12,893 nt of DNA from HGM05232 sp964646495 (GCA_964646495.1 CAZYEO010000067.1:1-12893), one strand, 5' to 3'; counted from the stretch's first letter, positions 1 to 8,238 are shown. The notes: generated from the letters alone by a model not told the origin. Numbers and translations are program-made.

Positions 1-2
1 TT

Positions 3-2019
3 AATGCAAGTGCATACGACTTTGAAGTTGACGGTATTTATTATAACGTTACTTCATTATCAGATTTAACATGTAGTGTTGCGTGGGGAGATAATTATGT
101 AGGCGAAATAATTATACCAAGTACAGTAGTTTATAACAATAAGACCTTAAGTATTACTTCAATTGAAGAGAGGGCTTTCGGGGGTTGTGATGAATTGACT
201 TCTGTTACAATTCCTAATAGTGTTACTTCGATTGGAGAGTGGGTTTTCAGAGATTGCATTGGATTGACTTCTGTTATTATAGGAAATAGTGTTACTTCGA
301 TTGGAGAGTGGGCTTTCAGTGGTTGCAGTGGATTGACTTCTGTTGCTATTCCTAATAGTNNNNNNNNNNNNNNNNNNNNNNNNNNNNNNNNNNNNNNNNN
401 NNNNNNNNNNNNNNNNNNNNNNNNNNNNNNNNNNNNNNNNNNNNNNNNNNNNNNNNNNNGTTATTTCGATTGGAAATAGCGCTTTCGGGGGTTGTGATGG
501 ATTGACTTCTGTTATTATAGGAAATAGTGTTACTTCGATTGGAGAGAGGGCTTTCAGTGGTTGCAGTGGATTGACTTCTGTTGCTATTCCTAATAGTGTT
601 ATTTCGATTGGAAATAGCGCTTTCGGGGGTTGTGATGGATTGACTTCTGTTACAATTCCTAATAGTGTTACTTCGATTGAAGAGGGGGCTTTCAGAGATT
701 GCCGTAGACTAATGAAATTTATAGTTGACAGCAGTAATCTTAATTATTCTGATATTGAAGGTGTTCTATGCAGTAAAGATAAGACGATATTAATTTCATA
801 TCCTAATGCAAAAGGATTTGAATATAAGATTCCTAATAGTGTTACTTCGATTGGAGAGAGTGCTTTCAATGGTTGCAGTGGATTGACTTCTATTGCTATT
901 CCTAATAGTGTTATTTCGATTGGAAATAGCGCTTTCAGCGGTTGTGATGGATTGACTTCTGTTACAATTCCTAATAGTGTTACTTCGATTGAAGAATGGG
1001 CTTTCTCTTATTGTAGTGGATTGACTTCTGTTATTATAGGAAATAGTGTTACTTCGATTGGAGTGTGGGCTTTCATCGGTTGTGATGGATTGACTTCTGT
1101 TATTATAGGAAATAGTGTTACTTCGATTGGCGACTATGCTTTCGGTGGTTGCATTGGATTGACTTCTGTTACAATTCCTAATAGTGTCACTTCGATTGGA
1201 AACTATGCTTTCAGAAATTGCCGTGGATTGACTTCCATTACAATTCCTAATAGTGTTACTTCGATTGGCGAGAGGGCTTTCGAGGGTTGCCGTGGGTTGA
1301 CTTCTGTTATTATAGGAAATAGTGTTACTTCGATTGGCGGCTATGCTTTCGGCGGTTGCATTGGATTGACTTCTGTTACAATTCCTAATAGTGTTACTTC
1401 GATTGGCGAGAGGGCTTTCGACGGTTGCATTGGATTGACTTCTGTTATTATAGGAAATAGTGTTACTTCGATTGGAGAAATGGCTTTCATCGGTTGTGAT
1501 GGATTGACTTCTGTTACAATTCCTAATAGTGTTACTTCGATTGGAAACTATGCTTTCTACGTTTGCAGTGGATTGACTAAAGTTACAATAGGAAATAGTG
1601 TTATTTCGATTGGCGAGAGGGCTTTCATCGGTTGCAATGGATTGATAGAAATAAATTCATTAAATCCAATTCCACCAAAAGGAGCGGCGTTCGAGACTAC
1701 AGTTTATACTGATGCAACGCTTAATATTCCTATTGGCTCTTTAGCAGCCTACCGGTCAGATTATGTATGGAATCAGTTTTTGAATATTAAAGAGTCGGAT
1801 TTCTCTGGGGTTGAAAGTGTAAATAGCAACGAAGTTAAGGTAACTGTTATTGGCAATGAAATAAATATCAGTGGTGCTGACGATAATGCAACAATCGACG
1901 TCTATAATATTAATGGTCAACTTATTTCTAATGGAAATAACAAAACGATCCATGTACAAACAGCAGGAATATACATAGTGAAAGTGGCTGGGAAAACATA
2001 TAAAGTAATTGTGAAATAA
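3..2019 (+). CDS. BspA-like leucine-rich-repeat surface protein with type IX sorting-like tail (5' partial, interrupted by gap)
   Basis: The reading frame is open from the left edge (codons from base 3), enters the N run at 360 and resumes at 460 in another frame, ending at TAA 2017-2019. The frame change is caused by the 100-base placeholder, so I treat this as one gene. The first visible residues (AYDFEVDGIYYNV) resemble the region just after the signal peptide in BspA-like proteins, so probably only a short signal sequence is missing. Then come about 18 visible TpLRR/LRR_5 repeats of 23 residues with consensus LTSVTIPNSVTSIGxxAFxGCxG. They are interrupted once, at about 703-834, by the IVDSSNLNYSDIEGVL-type insertion common in this family. 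After the repeats a linker (about 1645-1800) leads to a C-terminal domain of about 70 residues, with IDVYNINGQLI and GIYIVKVAGK, resembling the type IX secretion sorting tail. Such proteins are usually exported and cell-surface attached, with roles in adhesion; the ligand here is unknown. Confidence 0.9.
153..1643 (+). repeat. Tandem 69-bp repeat array encoding 23-residue TpLRR units
   Basis: Units of 69 bases encode one LRR each. The core, running from ggattgacttctgtt through cctaatagtgttacttcg, is almost identical at DNA level from unit to unit, while the codons for the residues before and after AF vary. Three cap types recur: TIPNS, IIGNS and AIPNS. The array is broken once by the non-repeat insertion at about 703-834 and once by the N run. 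Near-identity of DNA, not just protein, suggests recent duplication or gene conversion among units. Confidence 0.93.
360..459. other. Assembly gap of exactly 100 Ns inside the repeat array
   Basis: The N run is 100 bases, the usual placeholder for a gap of unknown size. It begins and ends exactly at codon boundaries, but 100 is not a multiple of three, so the stated length cannot be real if the gene is intact. The 50 bases before it (310-359) are identical to 548-597, and the 55 bases after it (460-514) are identical to 598-652. The two offsets differ by exactly 100 (238 versus 138), and 138 is two repeat units. The true gap is therefore probably zero or a multiple of 69 bases. Confidence 0.95.
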
Positions 2020-2041
2020 ATCGCAAATACACATAATCGGT

Positions 2042-2083
2042 AAGAACAGCATCTAAGGTGATATGGCTTTGGATGCTGTTCTT
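2042..2083 (+). terminator. Hairpin after the BspA-like gene
   Basis: A perfect 12-base inverted repeat, AAGAACAGCATC (2042-2053) and GATGCTGTTCTT (2072-2083), encloses an 18-base loop that can extend the stem with wobble pairs. It starts 23 bases after the stop codon. There is no long T run after it, so termination is likely but not certain. The rest of 2084-2311 holds no convincing gene: a 65-codon frame at 2107-2304 has no recognisable motif, ribosome binding site or composition supporting it. Confidence 0.65.
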
Positions 2084-2311
2084 CGTTCCAAACCTTACAG
2101 AGATGAATGATTGCACAACTTAATCAAGCATCGATAGGGTCGCATATCTGTGAGAATACCGTTTCAATACTCCGAAAGGAAATGAAGAGTTCCATTATTT
2201 TAACAAAGCAGAAGCAACTTAGAAACCTTAAAAAACTTTATGAAATAAGCAATGCACATAACTTATTGCAGCATAATAAAATATGCAGCCGAAAATTCAT
2301 TTAAAAAGATA

Positions 2312-2341
2312 TTGTAGTATGAAAATTTATAAGTACCTTTG
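2312..2341 (+). promoter_or_regulatory. Bacteroidota-type promoter of rpsA
   Basis: TTG at 2312-2314 (preceded by A, so ATTG against the TTTG consensus) lies 19 bases before TACCTTTG at 2334-2341, an exact match to TAnnTTTG. Transcription would start near 2347 and leave an untranslated leader of about 50 bases before the rpsA ATG. The leader lacks a Shine-Dalgarno sequence and is A/T-rich just before the start, common for Bacteroidota ribosomal genes. Confidence 0.75.
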
Positions 2342-2399
2342 CGCCCGAGTATAAAGACAACCTAATGTCGCTCATAGAGAAAAAATTATTTATTAACTA

Positions 2400-4178
2400 A
2401 TGAACGAAGAATTAAAGAATTCACCCATCGACAATTTCGATTGGGATGCCTACGAAAAAGGCGAAACTCAAGGGGACAAAACCCGCGAGGAACAGGAAAA
2501 GACCTACGACGCGTCTCTTAACACAATTAAGGACAAAGATGTAACTGAAGGTACTATCATCGCACTCAACAAAAGAGAAGCCGTAGTTAACATTGGCTAC
2601 AAGTCTGACGGTATCATTCCTGTTAACGAATTCCGTTACAACCCTGATTTGAAAGTTGGCGACGTTGTAGAAGTTTACATCGAAAACCAAGAAGACAAAA
2701 AAGGACAATTAATTCTTTCACACAAGAAAGCACGTGCTTCACGTAGCTGGGATCGTGTGAACGAAGCACTTGAAAAAGACGAAATCATAAAAGGATTTAT
2801 CAAGTGCCGCACCAAGGGTGGTATGATTGTAGATGTATTTGGCATCGAAGCATTCCTTCCTGGTTCTCAAATCGACGTTAAACCTATCCGTGACTACGAT
2901 TTATTCGTAGGTAAAACAATGGAGTTCAAGGTCGTTAAAATCAATCAAGAATTTAAGAATGTTGTTGTTTCTCACAAGGCTCTTATCGAAGCTGAGCTCG
3001 AACAACAAAAGAAAGATATCATTGCTAAGCTTGAAAAAGGTCAAGTACTTGAAGGAACTGTTAAGAACATCACTTCTTACGGTGTATTCATCGACCTTGG
3101 TGGCGTAGACGGACTTATCCACATCACCGACCTTTCTTGGGGACGTGTGAACCATCCTGAAGAAGTTGTAGCTCTCGACCAAAAACTCAACGTTGTAATC
3201 CTTGATTTCGATGACGAGAAGAAGCGTATCGCTTTAGGTTTGAAGCAACTTCAACCTCATCCATGGGATGCTCTTAGCGCAGACCTTAAAGTAGGCGACA
3301 AAGTGAAGGGTAAAGTAGTGGTTATGGCTGATTACGGTGCATTCATCGAAATCGCTCCTGGCGTTGAAGGTCTTATCCACGTTAGCGAAATGTCTTGGTC
3401 ACAACACTTACGTTCTGCTCAAGATTTCATGAAGGTAGGCGACGAAGTAGAAGCTGTAGTGCTTACTCTTGACCGCGACGAACGCAAAATGTCTCTCGGC
3501 ATCAAACAACTCAAACAAGATCCTTGGGATAACATCGATACTAAATACGCTGTTAGCTCACAACACACTGCTAAAGTACGCAACTTCACCAATTTCGGTG
3601 TATTCGTTGAAATCGAAGAAGGTGTTGATGGTCTTATCCACATTTCAGACCTTTCTTGGACAAAGAAAATCAAACACCCATCTGAATTTACTCAAATCGG
3701 TGCAGACATCGAAGTTCAAGTTCTTGAAATCGACAAAGACAACCGCCGCTTGAGCCTTGGACACAAACAACTCGAAGAAAATCCTTGGGATGTATTCGAA
3801 ACAATCTTCTCTCTTGGAAGTATCCACGAAGGAACAATCACCGAAATGCTCGATAAGGGTGCTGTTATAGCTCTGCCTTATGGTGTTGAAGGATTTGCTA
3901 CTCCTAAACATCTCGTAAAAGAGGATGGTACTCCTGCTAAGGCTGAAGAAAAACTTGATTTCAAAGTTATCGAATTCAACAAAGACGCTAAGAGAATCAT
4001 TTTGTCACACAGCCGTATATTTGAAGATGAAGCTAAAGCTGAAACTAAAAAGACTACTAAAAAAGCTGCTAAATCTGAAGAGTCAAACAATGTTGTATCA
4101 AACAATAACATTGAAAAAACAACTCTCGGAGACATCGACGCTCTTGCTGAATTGAAAGAAAAACTTTCTAAGAAATAA
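2400..4178 (+). CDS. rpsA: 30S ribosomal protein S1
   Basis: The 592-residue product contains six S1 (OB-fold RNA-binding) domains at about residues 50-110, 130-193, 218-284, 303-371, 390-457 and 478-541. Domains 3-5 are the most regular, each with the YGVF/YGAF/FGVF strand, GLIHI/GLIHV and (I/M)(A/S)LG(L/I/H)KQL motifs; the PW(D) spacers between them are typical of S1. Domains 1, 2 and 6 are more divergent, as expected for ribosome-binding and terminal domains. A Lys/Glu-rich tail (about 545-592) extends past the last domain and makes the protein somewhat longer than the 557-residue E. coli S1. S1 binds mRNA on the small subunit and helps start translation, notably on leaders lacking a Shine-Dalgarno sequence. 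The ATG at 2400 follows an A/T-rich leader. The gene is flanked by its own promoter and a strong terminator, so it is probably monocistronic. Confidence 0.97.
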   Translation: MNEELKNSPIDNFDWDAYEKGETQGDKTREEQEKTYDASLNTIKDKDVTEGTIIALNKREAVVNIGYKSDGIIPVNEFRYNPDLKVGDVVEVYIENQEDKKGQLILSHKKARASRSWDRVNEALEKDEIIKGFIKCRTKGGMIVDVFGIEAFLPGSQIDVKPIRDYDLFVGKTMEFKVVKINQEFKNVVVSHKALIEAELEQQKKDIIAKLEKGQVLEGTVKNITSYGVFIDLGGVDGLIHITDLSWGRVNHPEEVVALDQKLNVVILDFDDEKKRIALGLKQLQPHPWDALSADLKVGDKVKGKVVVMADYGAFIEIAPGVEGLIHVSEMSWSQHLRSAQDFMKVGDEVEAVVLTLDRDERKMSLGIKQLKQDPWDNIDTKYAVSSQHTAKVRNFTNFGVFVEIEEGVDGLIHISDLSWTKKIKHPSEFTQIGADIEVQVLEIDKDNRRLSLGHKQLEENPWDVFETIFSLGSIHEGTITEMLDKGAVIALPYGVEGFATPKHLVKEDGTPAKAEEKLDFKVIEFNKDAKRIILSHSRIFEDEAKAETKKTTKKAAKSEESNNVVSNNNIEKTTLGDIDALAELKEKLSKK

Positions 4179-4200
4179 GACGAGATAAAATCTCATATCT

Positions 4201-4233
4201 AATAGGCGCGCCAATTATGGTGCGCCTATTTTT
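4201..4233 (+). terminator. Rho-independent terminator of rpsA
   Basis: The arms AATAGGCGCGCC (4201-4212) and GGTGCGCCTATT (4219-4230) form a GC-rich 12-base stem with one G-T wobble and a 6-base loop. The run of five T at 4229-4233 completes a classical intrinsic terminator 22 bases after the rpsA stop. Confidence 0.92.
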
Positions 4234-4246
4234 ATGCCTTAAAATT

Positions 4247-4277
4247 CTCGGAATACACCGTTATTAATGTATCTTTG
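4247..4277 (+). promoter_or_regulatory. Probable Bacteroidota-type promoter of the DUF4491-like gene
   Basis: TATCTTTG at 4270-4277 fits TAnnTTTG exactly. The -33 position, CTCG at 4247-4250, is a poor match to TTTG but is correctly spaced (19 bases). The element overlaps a possible upstream ATG at 4267, which argues that translation starts at 4309 instead. Confidence 0.55.
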
Positions 4278-4308
4278 CAATCAGTTTTCACATACAATAT
4301 TGATATTT

Positions 4309-4629
4309 ATGGAATTTCTCGAAGAATATCACCTATTAGGTCTACTTATCGGAATATCTACATTCCTTATAATTGGAATATTCCACCCCATAGTGATTAA
4401 ATGCGAATATTATTTCGGCACACGCTGTTGGTGGTGGTTTCTCGTTCTTGGTATAATAGGGACAGCAGCATCTATATGGGTAGAAAATCTTCTCATATCA
4501 GCATTGCTTGGAGTCACAGCCTTTTCTTCTTTCTGGACTATTCTCGAAATTTTCGAGCAGCAAGAAAGAGTGCGCAAAGGGTGGTTTCCTCGAAATCCAA
4601 AACGCAAATATCCCTTTGACAAGGAATAA
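4309..4629 (+). CDS. Small inner-membrane protein, DUF4491-like
   Basis: The 106-residue protein begins MEFLEEYHLLG and has three predicted membrane segments: about residues 9-30 (LLGLLIGISTFLIIGIFHPI), 41-60 (WWWFLVLGIIGTAASIWV) and 63-82 (LISALLGVTAFSSFWTI). A short basic cytoplasmic tail with EQQERVRKGWFPRNPKR follows. The HPIVIK, GTRCWW and GWFPRNPKR motifs match what I recall of DUF4491, a family of unknown function common in gut anaerobes. I chose the ATG at 4309 because an earlier in-frame ATG (4267) lies at the promoter -10-like box and adds a 14-residue stretch not seen in the family. The symporter gene follows after 67 bases with no clear promoter or terminator between, so the two are probably co-transcribed. 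No biochemical role can be assigned. Confidence 0.85.
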   Translation: MEFLEEYHLLGLLIGISTFLIIGIFHPIVIKCEYYFGTRCWWWFLVLGIIGTAASIWVENLLISALLGVTAFSSFWTILEIFEQQERVRKGWFPRNPKRKYPFDKE

Positions 4630-4696
4630 AATTTGAGAACACAAAAAAATCACATAAACCAATAAAAATCTTACAGTGCAGAATTTTGAATACATA

Positions 4697-6040
4697 ATGA
4701 ACGAGATAAGTAATCATGTGTGGAGTGCTCCGCTTCTAATATTACTTGTAGGGGGTGGATTATTCCTTTTGATGTATTCTCGTTTCATCCCTTTCCGATT
4801 TTTCAGAAGAGGAATACACGAATTAAAATCGGGTGACAGCAGAGATAACGAAAAAGGACAAATATCCTCTTTTCAAGCTCTTTCAACAGCTATTGCGGCT
4901 ACTGTAGGGCTGGGGAGCATTGCCGGCGTAGCAGTGGCAATCACCAAAGGTGGACCCGGTGCGTTATTTTGGATGTGGATTACGGCATTCATCGGAATGG
5001 GAACGAAATTTTTCACTTGTTCGTTAAGCGTGATGTACAAAGGTCGTGACAGCGAAGGTGTGTTACAAGGAGGACCAATGTACTACATCACCGAAGGATT
5101 GGGAAAGAAGTGGAAACCGCTCGCAATATTTTTCTCAATATGTGGAATGGGAGGATGTCTTTGCCTATTTCAAGCTAATCAACTTACTGAAATAGTAACT
5201 ACAGGATTCTTAGAGCCTGCAGGAATAGAAACAACTTTACTCTCAAAATTCATACTCGGTTGCGTTATAGCGGCAATAGTGGCATTAGTAATATTCGGAG
5301 GGATAAAACGCATAGGCAAAGTAGCGGTGATGATGGTTCCCACAATGACTGTATTCTATTTTCTCTCAGTAGCATATATTCTTATAAAATATTCATATAA
5401 TATTATCCCTACCATAAAACTAATATTCTATGATGCATTCACTGCCGATGCCGTATTGGGAGGGTCGCTCGGTGCATTGATATTACTTGGCGTGCGTAGA
5501 GCCGTTTTCAGCAGCGAAGCTGGTGTAGGATCTGCAGCTATGGCGCACGGAGCATCCAACAATACCAATCCCATCAAAGAGGGTCTGGTGGCAATGATAG
5601 AGCCTGCAATCGACACCATATTTATATGTACACTCACTGCACTTTCTATTCTTGTTACGGATGTATGGCGCGACTTTGCCGGATCGGGAACGGTAAAAGG
5701 AATTTCAATCACCCTGGCTGCTTTCGACCAAGCTATACCCTATGCCGGGAAGTACATATTATTGATTTCAGTCCTCATATTCGCATTCTCAACTCTTTTC
5801 ACAGCCTCATATTACGGCACTAAATGCACATCTTATCTATTCGGAGCCAAGCATGCTAAGTGGTATAATTATTTCTATATTATTACACTCATATTTGCTG
5901 CCATCGGCACTGTGGATTTAGTAGTGTGCTTCATCGACACGATGTACGGACTTATGGCATTCTGCACTATTACCGCCACTCTACTTCTGGCTCCAAGGGT
6001 TATAAAAGCAGCAAAAGAGCATTTTGGAGATAAATTCTAA
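4697..6040 (+). CDS. Sodium:alanine/glycine symporter family (AGCS) transporter
   Basis: The 447-residue, very hydrophobic protein has about ten to eleven membrane segments. Hallmarks of the alanine/glycine:cation symporter family (TC 2.A.25) are VGLGSIAGVAVAITKGGPGA near residue 70, LQGGPMYYITEGLG near 125, and the long block RRAVFSSEAGVGSAAMAHGA followed by NTNPIKEGLVAMIEPAIDT near 275-315. These proteins take up alanine, glycine or related small amino acids driven by a Na+ or H+ gradient across the inner membrane; the substrate cannot be told from sequence. An in-frame GTG at 4676 would add seven residues. I prefer ATG 4697 because the sequence from there (MNEISNHVWSAPLL) begins as family members usually do. 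The gene probably shares a transcript with the DUF4491-like gene and with the small secreted protein 14 bases downstream. Confidence 0.93.
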   Translation: MNEISNHVWSAPLLILLVGGGLFLLMYSRFIPFRFFRRGIHELKSGDSRDNEKGQISSFQALSTAIAATVGLGSIAGVAVAITKGGPGALFWMWITAFIGMGTKFFTCSLSVMYKGRDSEGVLQGGPMYYITEGLGKKWKPLAIFFSICGMGGCLCLFQANQLTEIVTTGFLEPAGIETTLLSKFILGCVIAAIVALVIFGGIKRIGKVAVMMVPTMTVFYFLSVAYILIKYSYNIIPTIKLIFYDAFTADAVLGGSLGALILLGVRRAVFSSEAGVGSAAMAHGASNNTNPIKEGLVAMIEPAIDTIFICTLTALSILVTDVWRDFAGSGTVKGISITLAAFDQAIPYAGKYILLISVLIFAFSTLFTASYYGTKCTSYLFGAKHAKWYNYFYIITLIFAAIGTVDLVVCFIDTMYGLMAFCTITATLLLAPRVIKAAKEHFGDKF

Positions 6041-6054
6041 ACGACACTGATGAT

Positions 6055-6396
6055 ATGAAACGGTTGATTGCCTACATTTTTGCTCTATTGTTACTTGTGA
6101 TTATCCCTATTGAGGGATGGTCGCAAAACCAGCGCATGCAATGGGAGGAAGTAACTCAACCTATCCACATACAAAGCATTAACGACCCACGCACCTCCGA
6201 TGGCATAAAAATATATAAACTCAACCAAGCCATTATAATAAAGACACCACAGCCACTTCAAGTGAAAATATTCACAATACTCGGTCAACTTATCAACCAA
6301 GAATCATTACAGCAAGGGACTTATCAATATAAAATTGATGCAAGAGGCATATATATTGTGAAATTTGGAAGCTATACGCAGAAAATAGCATTATAG
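6055..6396 (+). CDS. Small secreted protein consisting mainly of a type IX sorting-like tail
   Basis: The product has 113 residues. Residues 1-24 (MKR, a hydrophobic core LIAYIFALLLLVIIPI, then GWSQ) form a clear Sec signal peptide, with likely cleavage after the Gln near 24. The mature part of about 89 residues has a short linker and then a domain from about residue 50 to the end with VKIFTILGQLI and GIYIVKFGSYTQKI. This resembles the beta-sandwich tail (Por_Secre_tail type) that directs cargo to the type IX system and also occurs in the BspA-like protein of this window. No separate cargo domain is visible. The start lies 14 bases after the symporter stop, which implies co-transcription. It may be a remnant of a larger exported protein, a stand-alone periplasmic or surface protein, or a decoy for the secretion machinery; the sequence does not decide. 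Confidence 0.75.
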   Translation: MKRLIAYIFALLLLVIIPIEGWSQNQRMQWEEVTQPIHIQSINDPRTSDGIKIYKLNQAIIIKTPQPLQVKIFTILGQLINQESLQQGTYQYKIDARGIYIVKFGSYTQKIAL

Positions 6397-6439
6397 TCCC
6401 CTACCTATACATTTATACATGCTGCCCACACTCAATCTG

Positions 6440-6478
6440 TACATAGAGGATAGGAAACAATCAAGTTCTATGTAATTT
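6440..6478 (+). terminator. Possible terminator of the symporter operon
   Basis: TACATAGA (6440-6447) and TCTATGTA (6467-6474) form a perfect 8-base stem with a 19-base loop, followed by ATTTTAAATT. The stem is AT-rich and modest, so this is tentative. It sits between the small secreted protein gene and the ilvE promoter. Confidence 0.4.
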
Positions 6479-6489
6479 TAAATTCATGC

Positions 6490-6524
6490 TTGTACTTTTT
6501 TTGAGATAATATTTAGTACTTTTG
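6490..6524 (+). promoter_or_regulatory. Probable promoter of ilvE
   Basis: TACTTTTG at 6517-6524 matches the Bacteroidota TAnnTTTG element, 28 bases before the ilvE ATG. The upstream element is unclear: TTG at 6490-6492 is slightly too far (24 bases) and TTTG at 6500-6503 too close (13 bases). Only the downstream box is well supported. Confidence 0.5.
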
Positions 6525-6552
6525 TCATTAGTTAATTCAAAACCTTTATAAT

Positions 6553-7581
6553 ATGGAAAAGGAAAACAACATAGATTGGGCAAACCTCTCGTTTGGTTAC
6601 ATCCCTACTGATTACAATGTGAGAATATATAATCGCAATGGGCAATGGGGACAACTCGAAATAAGCAGTAGCGAAACTATCAATATGCACATGGCTGCTA
6701 CCTGCCTTCACTACGGACAGGAATGTTTTGAAGGATTAAAGGCTTTTCGTGGCAAAGATGGAAAAATACGAATCTTCCGTCTTGAAGATAATGCTGCTCG
6801 CATGCAAGACACCTGCCGAGGCACACTGATGGCTGAGCTCCCTACCGAAAGATTCCGTGAAGCGATAATTCAAGCTGTGAAGCTCAACGAGCGTTTTGTT
6901 CCTCCATACGGAAGCGGAGCTTCATTATACATACGTCCCCTACTTATAGGCACTGGTCCACAAGTGGGAGTACGACCAGCCAACGAATATCTGTTTGTAG
7001 TATTCGTAACCCCGGTAGGACCATACTTCAAAGGTGGATTCTCAACCAACCCTTATGTGATAATTCGCGAATTTGACCGTGCTGCTCCCCTTGGTACAGG
7101 ATGCTTCAAAGTCGGAGGAAACTATGCAGCCAGTCTGCGCGCCAACAAGCGAGCTCACGATCTCGGCTACAGTTGCGAGTTTTATCTCGATGCCAAAGAG
7201 AAGAAATATATAGATGAATGCGGTGCTGCCAATTTCTTCGGCATTAAGGACAATACTTATATCACTCCGAAATCAACCTCCATCCTCCCATCTATCACAA
7301 ATAAAAGTCTCATGCAGCTTGCCGAGGATTTGGGTATGAAAGTAGAACGTCGTCAAATTCCTGAAGAGGAATTATCTACATTTGAAGAAGCCGGTGCATG
7401 CGGAACTGCCGCTGTTATTAGCCCAATTGAACGAATTGACGATTTGGAAAACAATAAATCGTATGTAATATCAAAAGATGGCAAACCGGGTCCTATTAGC
7501 ACCAAACTCTACAATCATTTGAGAGCTATTCAACTTGGCGACGAACCCGACACTCATAATTGGGTTACAGTACTCGATTAA
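6553..7581 (+). CDS. ilvE: Branched-chain amino acid aminotransferase
   Basis: The 342-residue, fold-type IV, PLP-dependent aminotransferase reversibly transfers the amino group between glutamate and the 2-oxo acids of leucine, isoleucine and valine in the cytoplasm. Conserved landmarks are GQECFEGLKAFRG (residues 55-67), SLYIRPLLIGTG (124-135), and FKVGGNYAASL with the probable PLP-binding lysine at K186. Further landmarks are YLDAKEKKYIDECGAANFF (211-229), with a likely PLP-contacting Glu222, and GACGTAAVISPIERI near the C terminus. The layout and length match the longer bacterial/eukaryotic BCAT group (IlvE type II), not D-amino acid aminotransferase or aminodeoxychorismate lyase. The gene has its own promoter-like box and hairpins after its stop, so it seems monocistronic. 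In gut anaerobes the enzyme also links branched-chain amino acids to branched fatty acid precursors; a link to the nearby KASIII/FabG operon is only a possibility. Confidence 0.96.
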   Translation: MEKENNIDWANLSFGYIPTDYNVRIYNRNGQWGQLEISSSETINMHMAATCLHYGQECFEGLKAFRGKDGKIRIFRLEDNAARMQDTCRGTLMAELPTERFREAIIQAVKLNERFVPPYGSGASLYIRPLLIGTGPQVGVRPANEYLFVVFVTPVGPYFKGGFSTNPYVIIREFDRAAPLGTGCFKVGGNYAASLRANKRAHDLGYSCEFYLDAKEKKYIDECGAANFFGIKDNTYITPKSTSILPSITNKSLMQLAEDLGMKVERRQIPEEELSTFEEAGACGTAAVISPIERIDDLENNKSYVISKDGKPGPISTKLYNHLRAIQLGDEPDTHNWVTVLD

Positions 7582-7647
7582 GATTCCTTACAGAATCTAC
7601 GGCATAAAAAATATATATTACCCTTCCAAACAGATTGGAGGGGTAAT
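7581..7647 (+). terminator. Two hairpins after ilvE, the second a strong terminator candidate
   Basis: The first is short: AGATTC (7581-7586) with GAATCT (7593-7598), overlapping the stop codon. The second is a 13-base stem, ATTACCCTTCCAA (7617-7629) pairing with TTGGAGGGGTAAT (7635-7647) with one wobble and a 5-base loop. No T tract follows on the plus strand; on the minus strand the stem is followed by a T-rich stretch. Confidence 0.65.
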
Positions 7648-7698
7648 TAATTAGTAGCATGAAATCATGGCTAAGAATCACACAATAACAAGTTGAAT

Positions 7699-8238
7699 AT
7701 GATTGATTACAACGCAATTATCACCGCATATTACACTCCCGGCACACCATTATATCGATTATTGATGCAGCATAGCTCGCAAGTAGCCGATAAAGCCATT
7801 GACGTTGCTCAAAAATGCCGTATAAAGGTTGATTTCGATTTCATATATGAAGCTACCATGCTACACGACATAGGAATCATACACACGCATGCCCCATCAA
7901 TATTCTGCAACGGCACTCTGAAATATATCACACACGGCATTATCGGGCGTGAAATGCTGTTATCAGCTCACCTACCGACACATGCACTCGTGTGCGAGCG
8001 TCACACCGGCGCAGGAATAAGTGTAGAGGATATTATCGCAGGCAACCTTCCACTCCCCCACCGCGACATGCTACCAATATCTATCGAAGAGAAAATAATA
8101 TGTTATGCCGATAAGTTTTATTCCAAATCTACCCCGGAGATCGAAAAAACCATTCCGCAAATCAGAAAAGAGATGGAAAAATACGGAGCTCAATCATTAG
8201 CAAGATTTGAAGCTCTTCATACCCTATTCTCCCACTAA
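7699..8238 (+). CDS. HD-domain (HDIG) phosphohydrolase-like protein
   Basis: The 179-residue protein carries the metal-binding signature of the HD superfamily: H25 in QHSSQVADKA, the H56-D57 doublet in MLHDIGIIH, later histidines H79 and H102 (THG, ERHTG) and D138 in CYADKFYSK. This order fits the small stand-alone HD proteins that hydrolyse phosphate mono- or diesters in the cytoplasm, several of which act on nucleotides. The substrate cannot be named and no second catalytic or sensor domain is present. I use ATG 7699; a TTG six bases upstream would add only two residues. No Bacteroidota-type promoter is obvious in the 50 bases between the ilvE hairpin and the start, so it may depend on read-through or a weak promoter. 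It is convergent with the fabG-type gene. Confidence 0.85.
   Translation: MIDYNAIITAYYTPGTPLYRLLMQHSSQVADKAIDVAQKCRIKVDFDFIYEATMLHDIGIIHTHAPSIFCNGTLKYITHGIIGREMLLSAHLPTHALVCERHTGAGISVEDIIAGNLPLPHRDMLPISIEEKIICYADKFYSKSTPEIEKTIPQIRKEMEKYGAQSLARFEALHTLFSH

Noticed and set aside
195..479. A short repeat protein ending just after the N run, separate from the larger repeat protein
   Set aside because: The frame change is created by the 100-base placeholder; both sides belong to one gene.
153..1643. Tandem repeats as a possible CRISPR array
   Set aside because: The units are coding, in frame, 69 bases long with no unique spacers, and translate to leucine-rich repeats.
2107..2304. A 65-codon plus-strand frame between the BspA-like gene and rpsA
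   Set aside because: No motif, signal sequence, promoter or ribosome binding site supports it, and it ends just before the rpsA promoter.
4267..4308. A 14-residue N-terminal extension of the DUF4491-like protein
   Set aside because: The upstream ATG overlaps the promoter box TATCTTTG, so it would not be on the transcript.
4630..4696. A separate promoter or riboswitch before the symporter
   Set aside because: The only TTTG-like box (near 4681-4688) lacks the TA start and an upstream partner, and no structured leader is visible in 67 bases.
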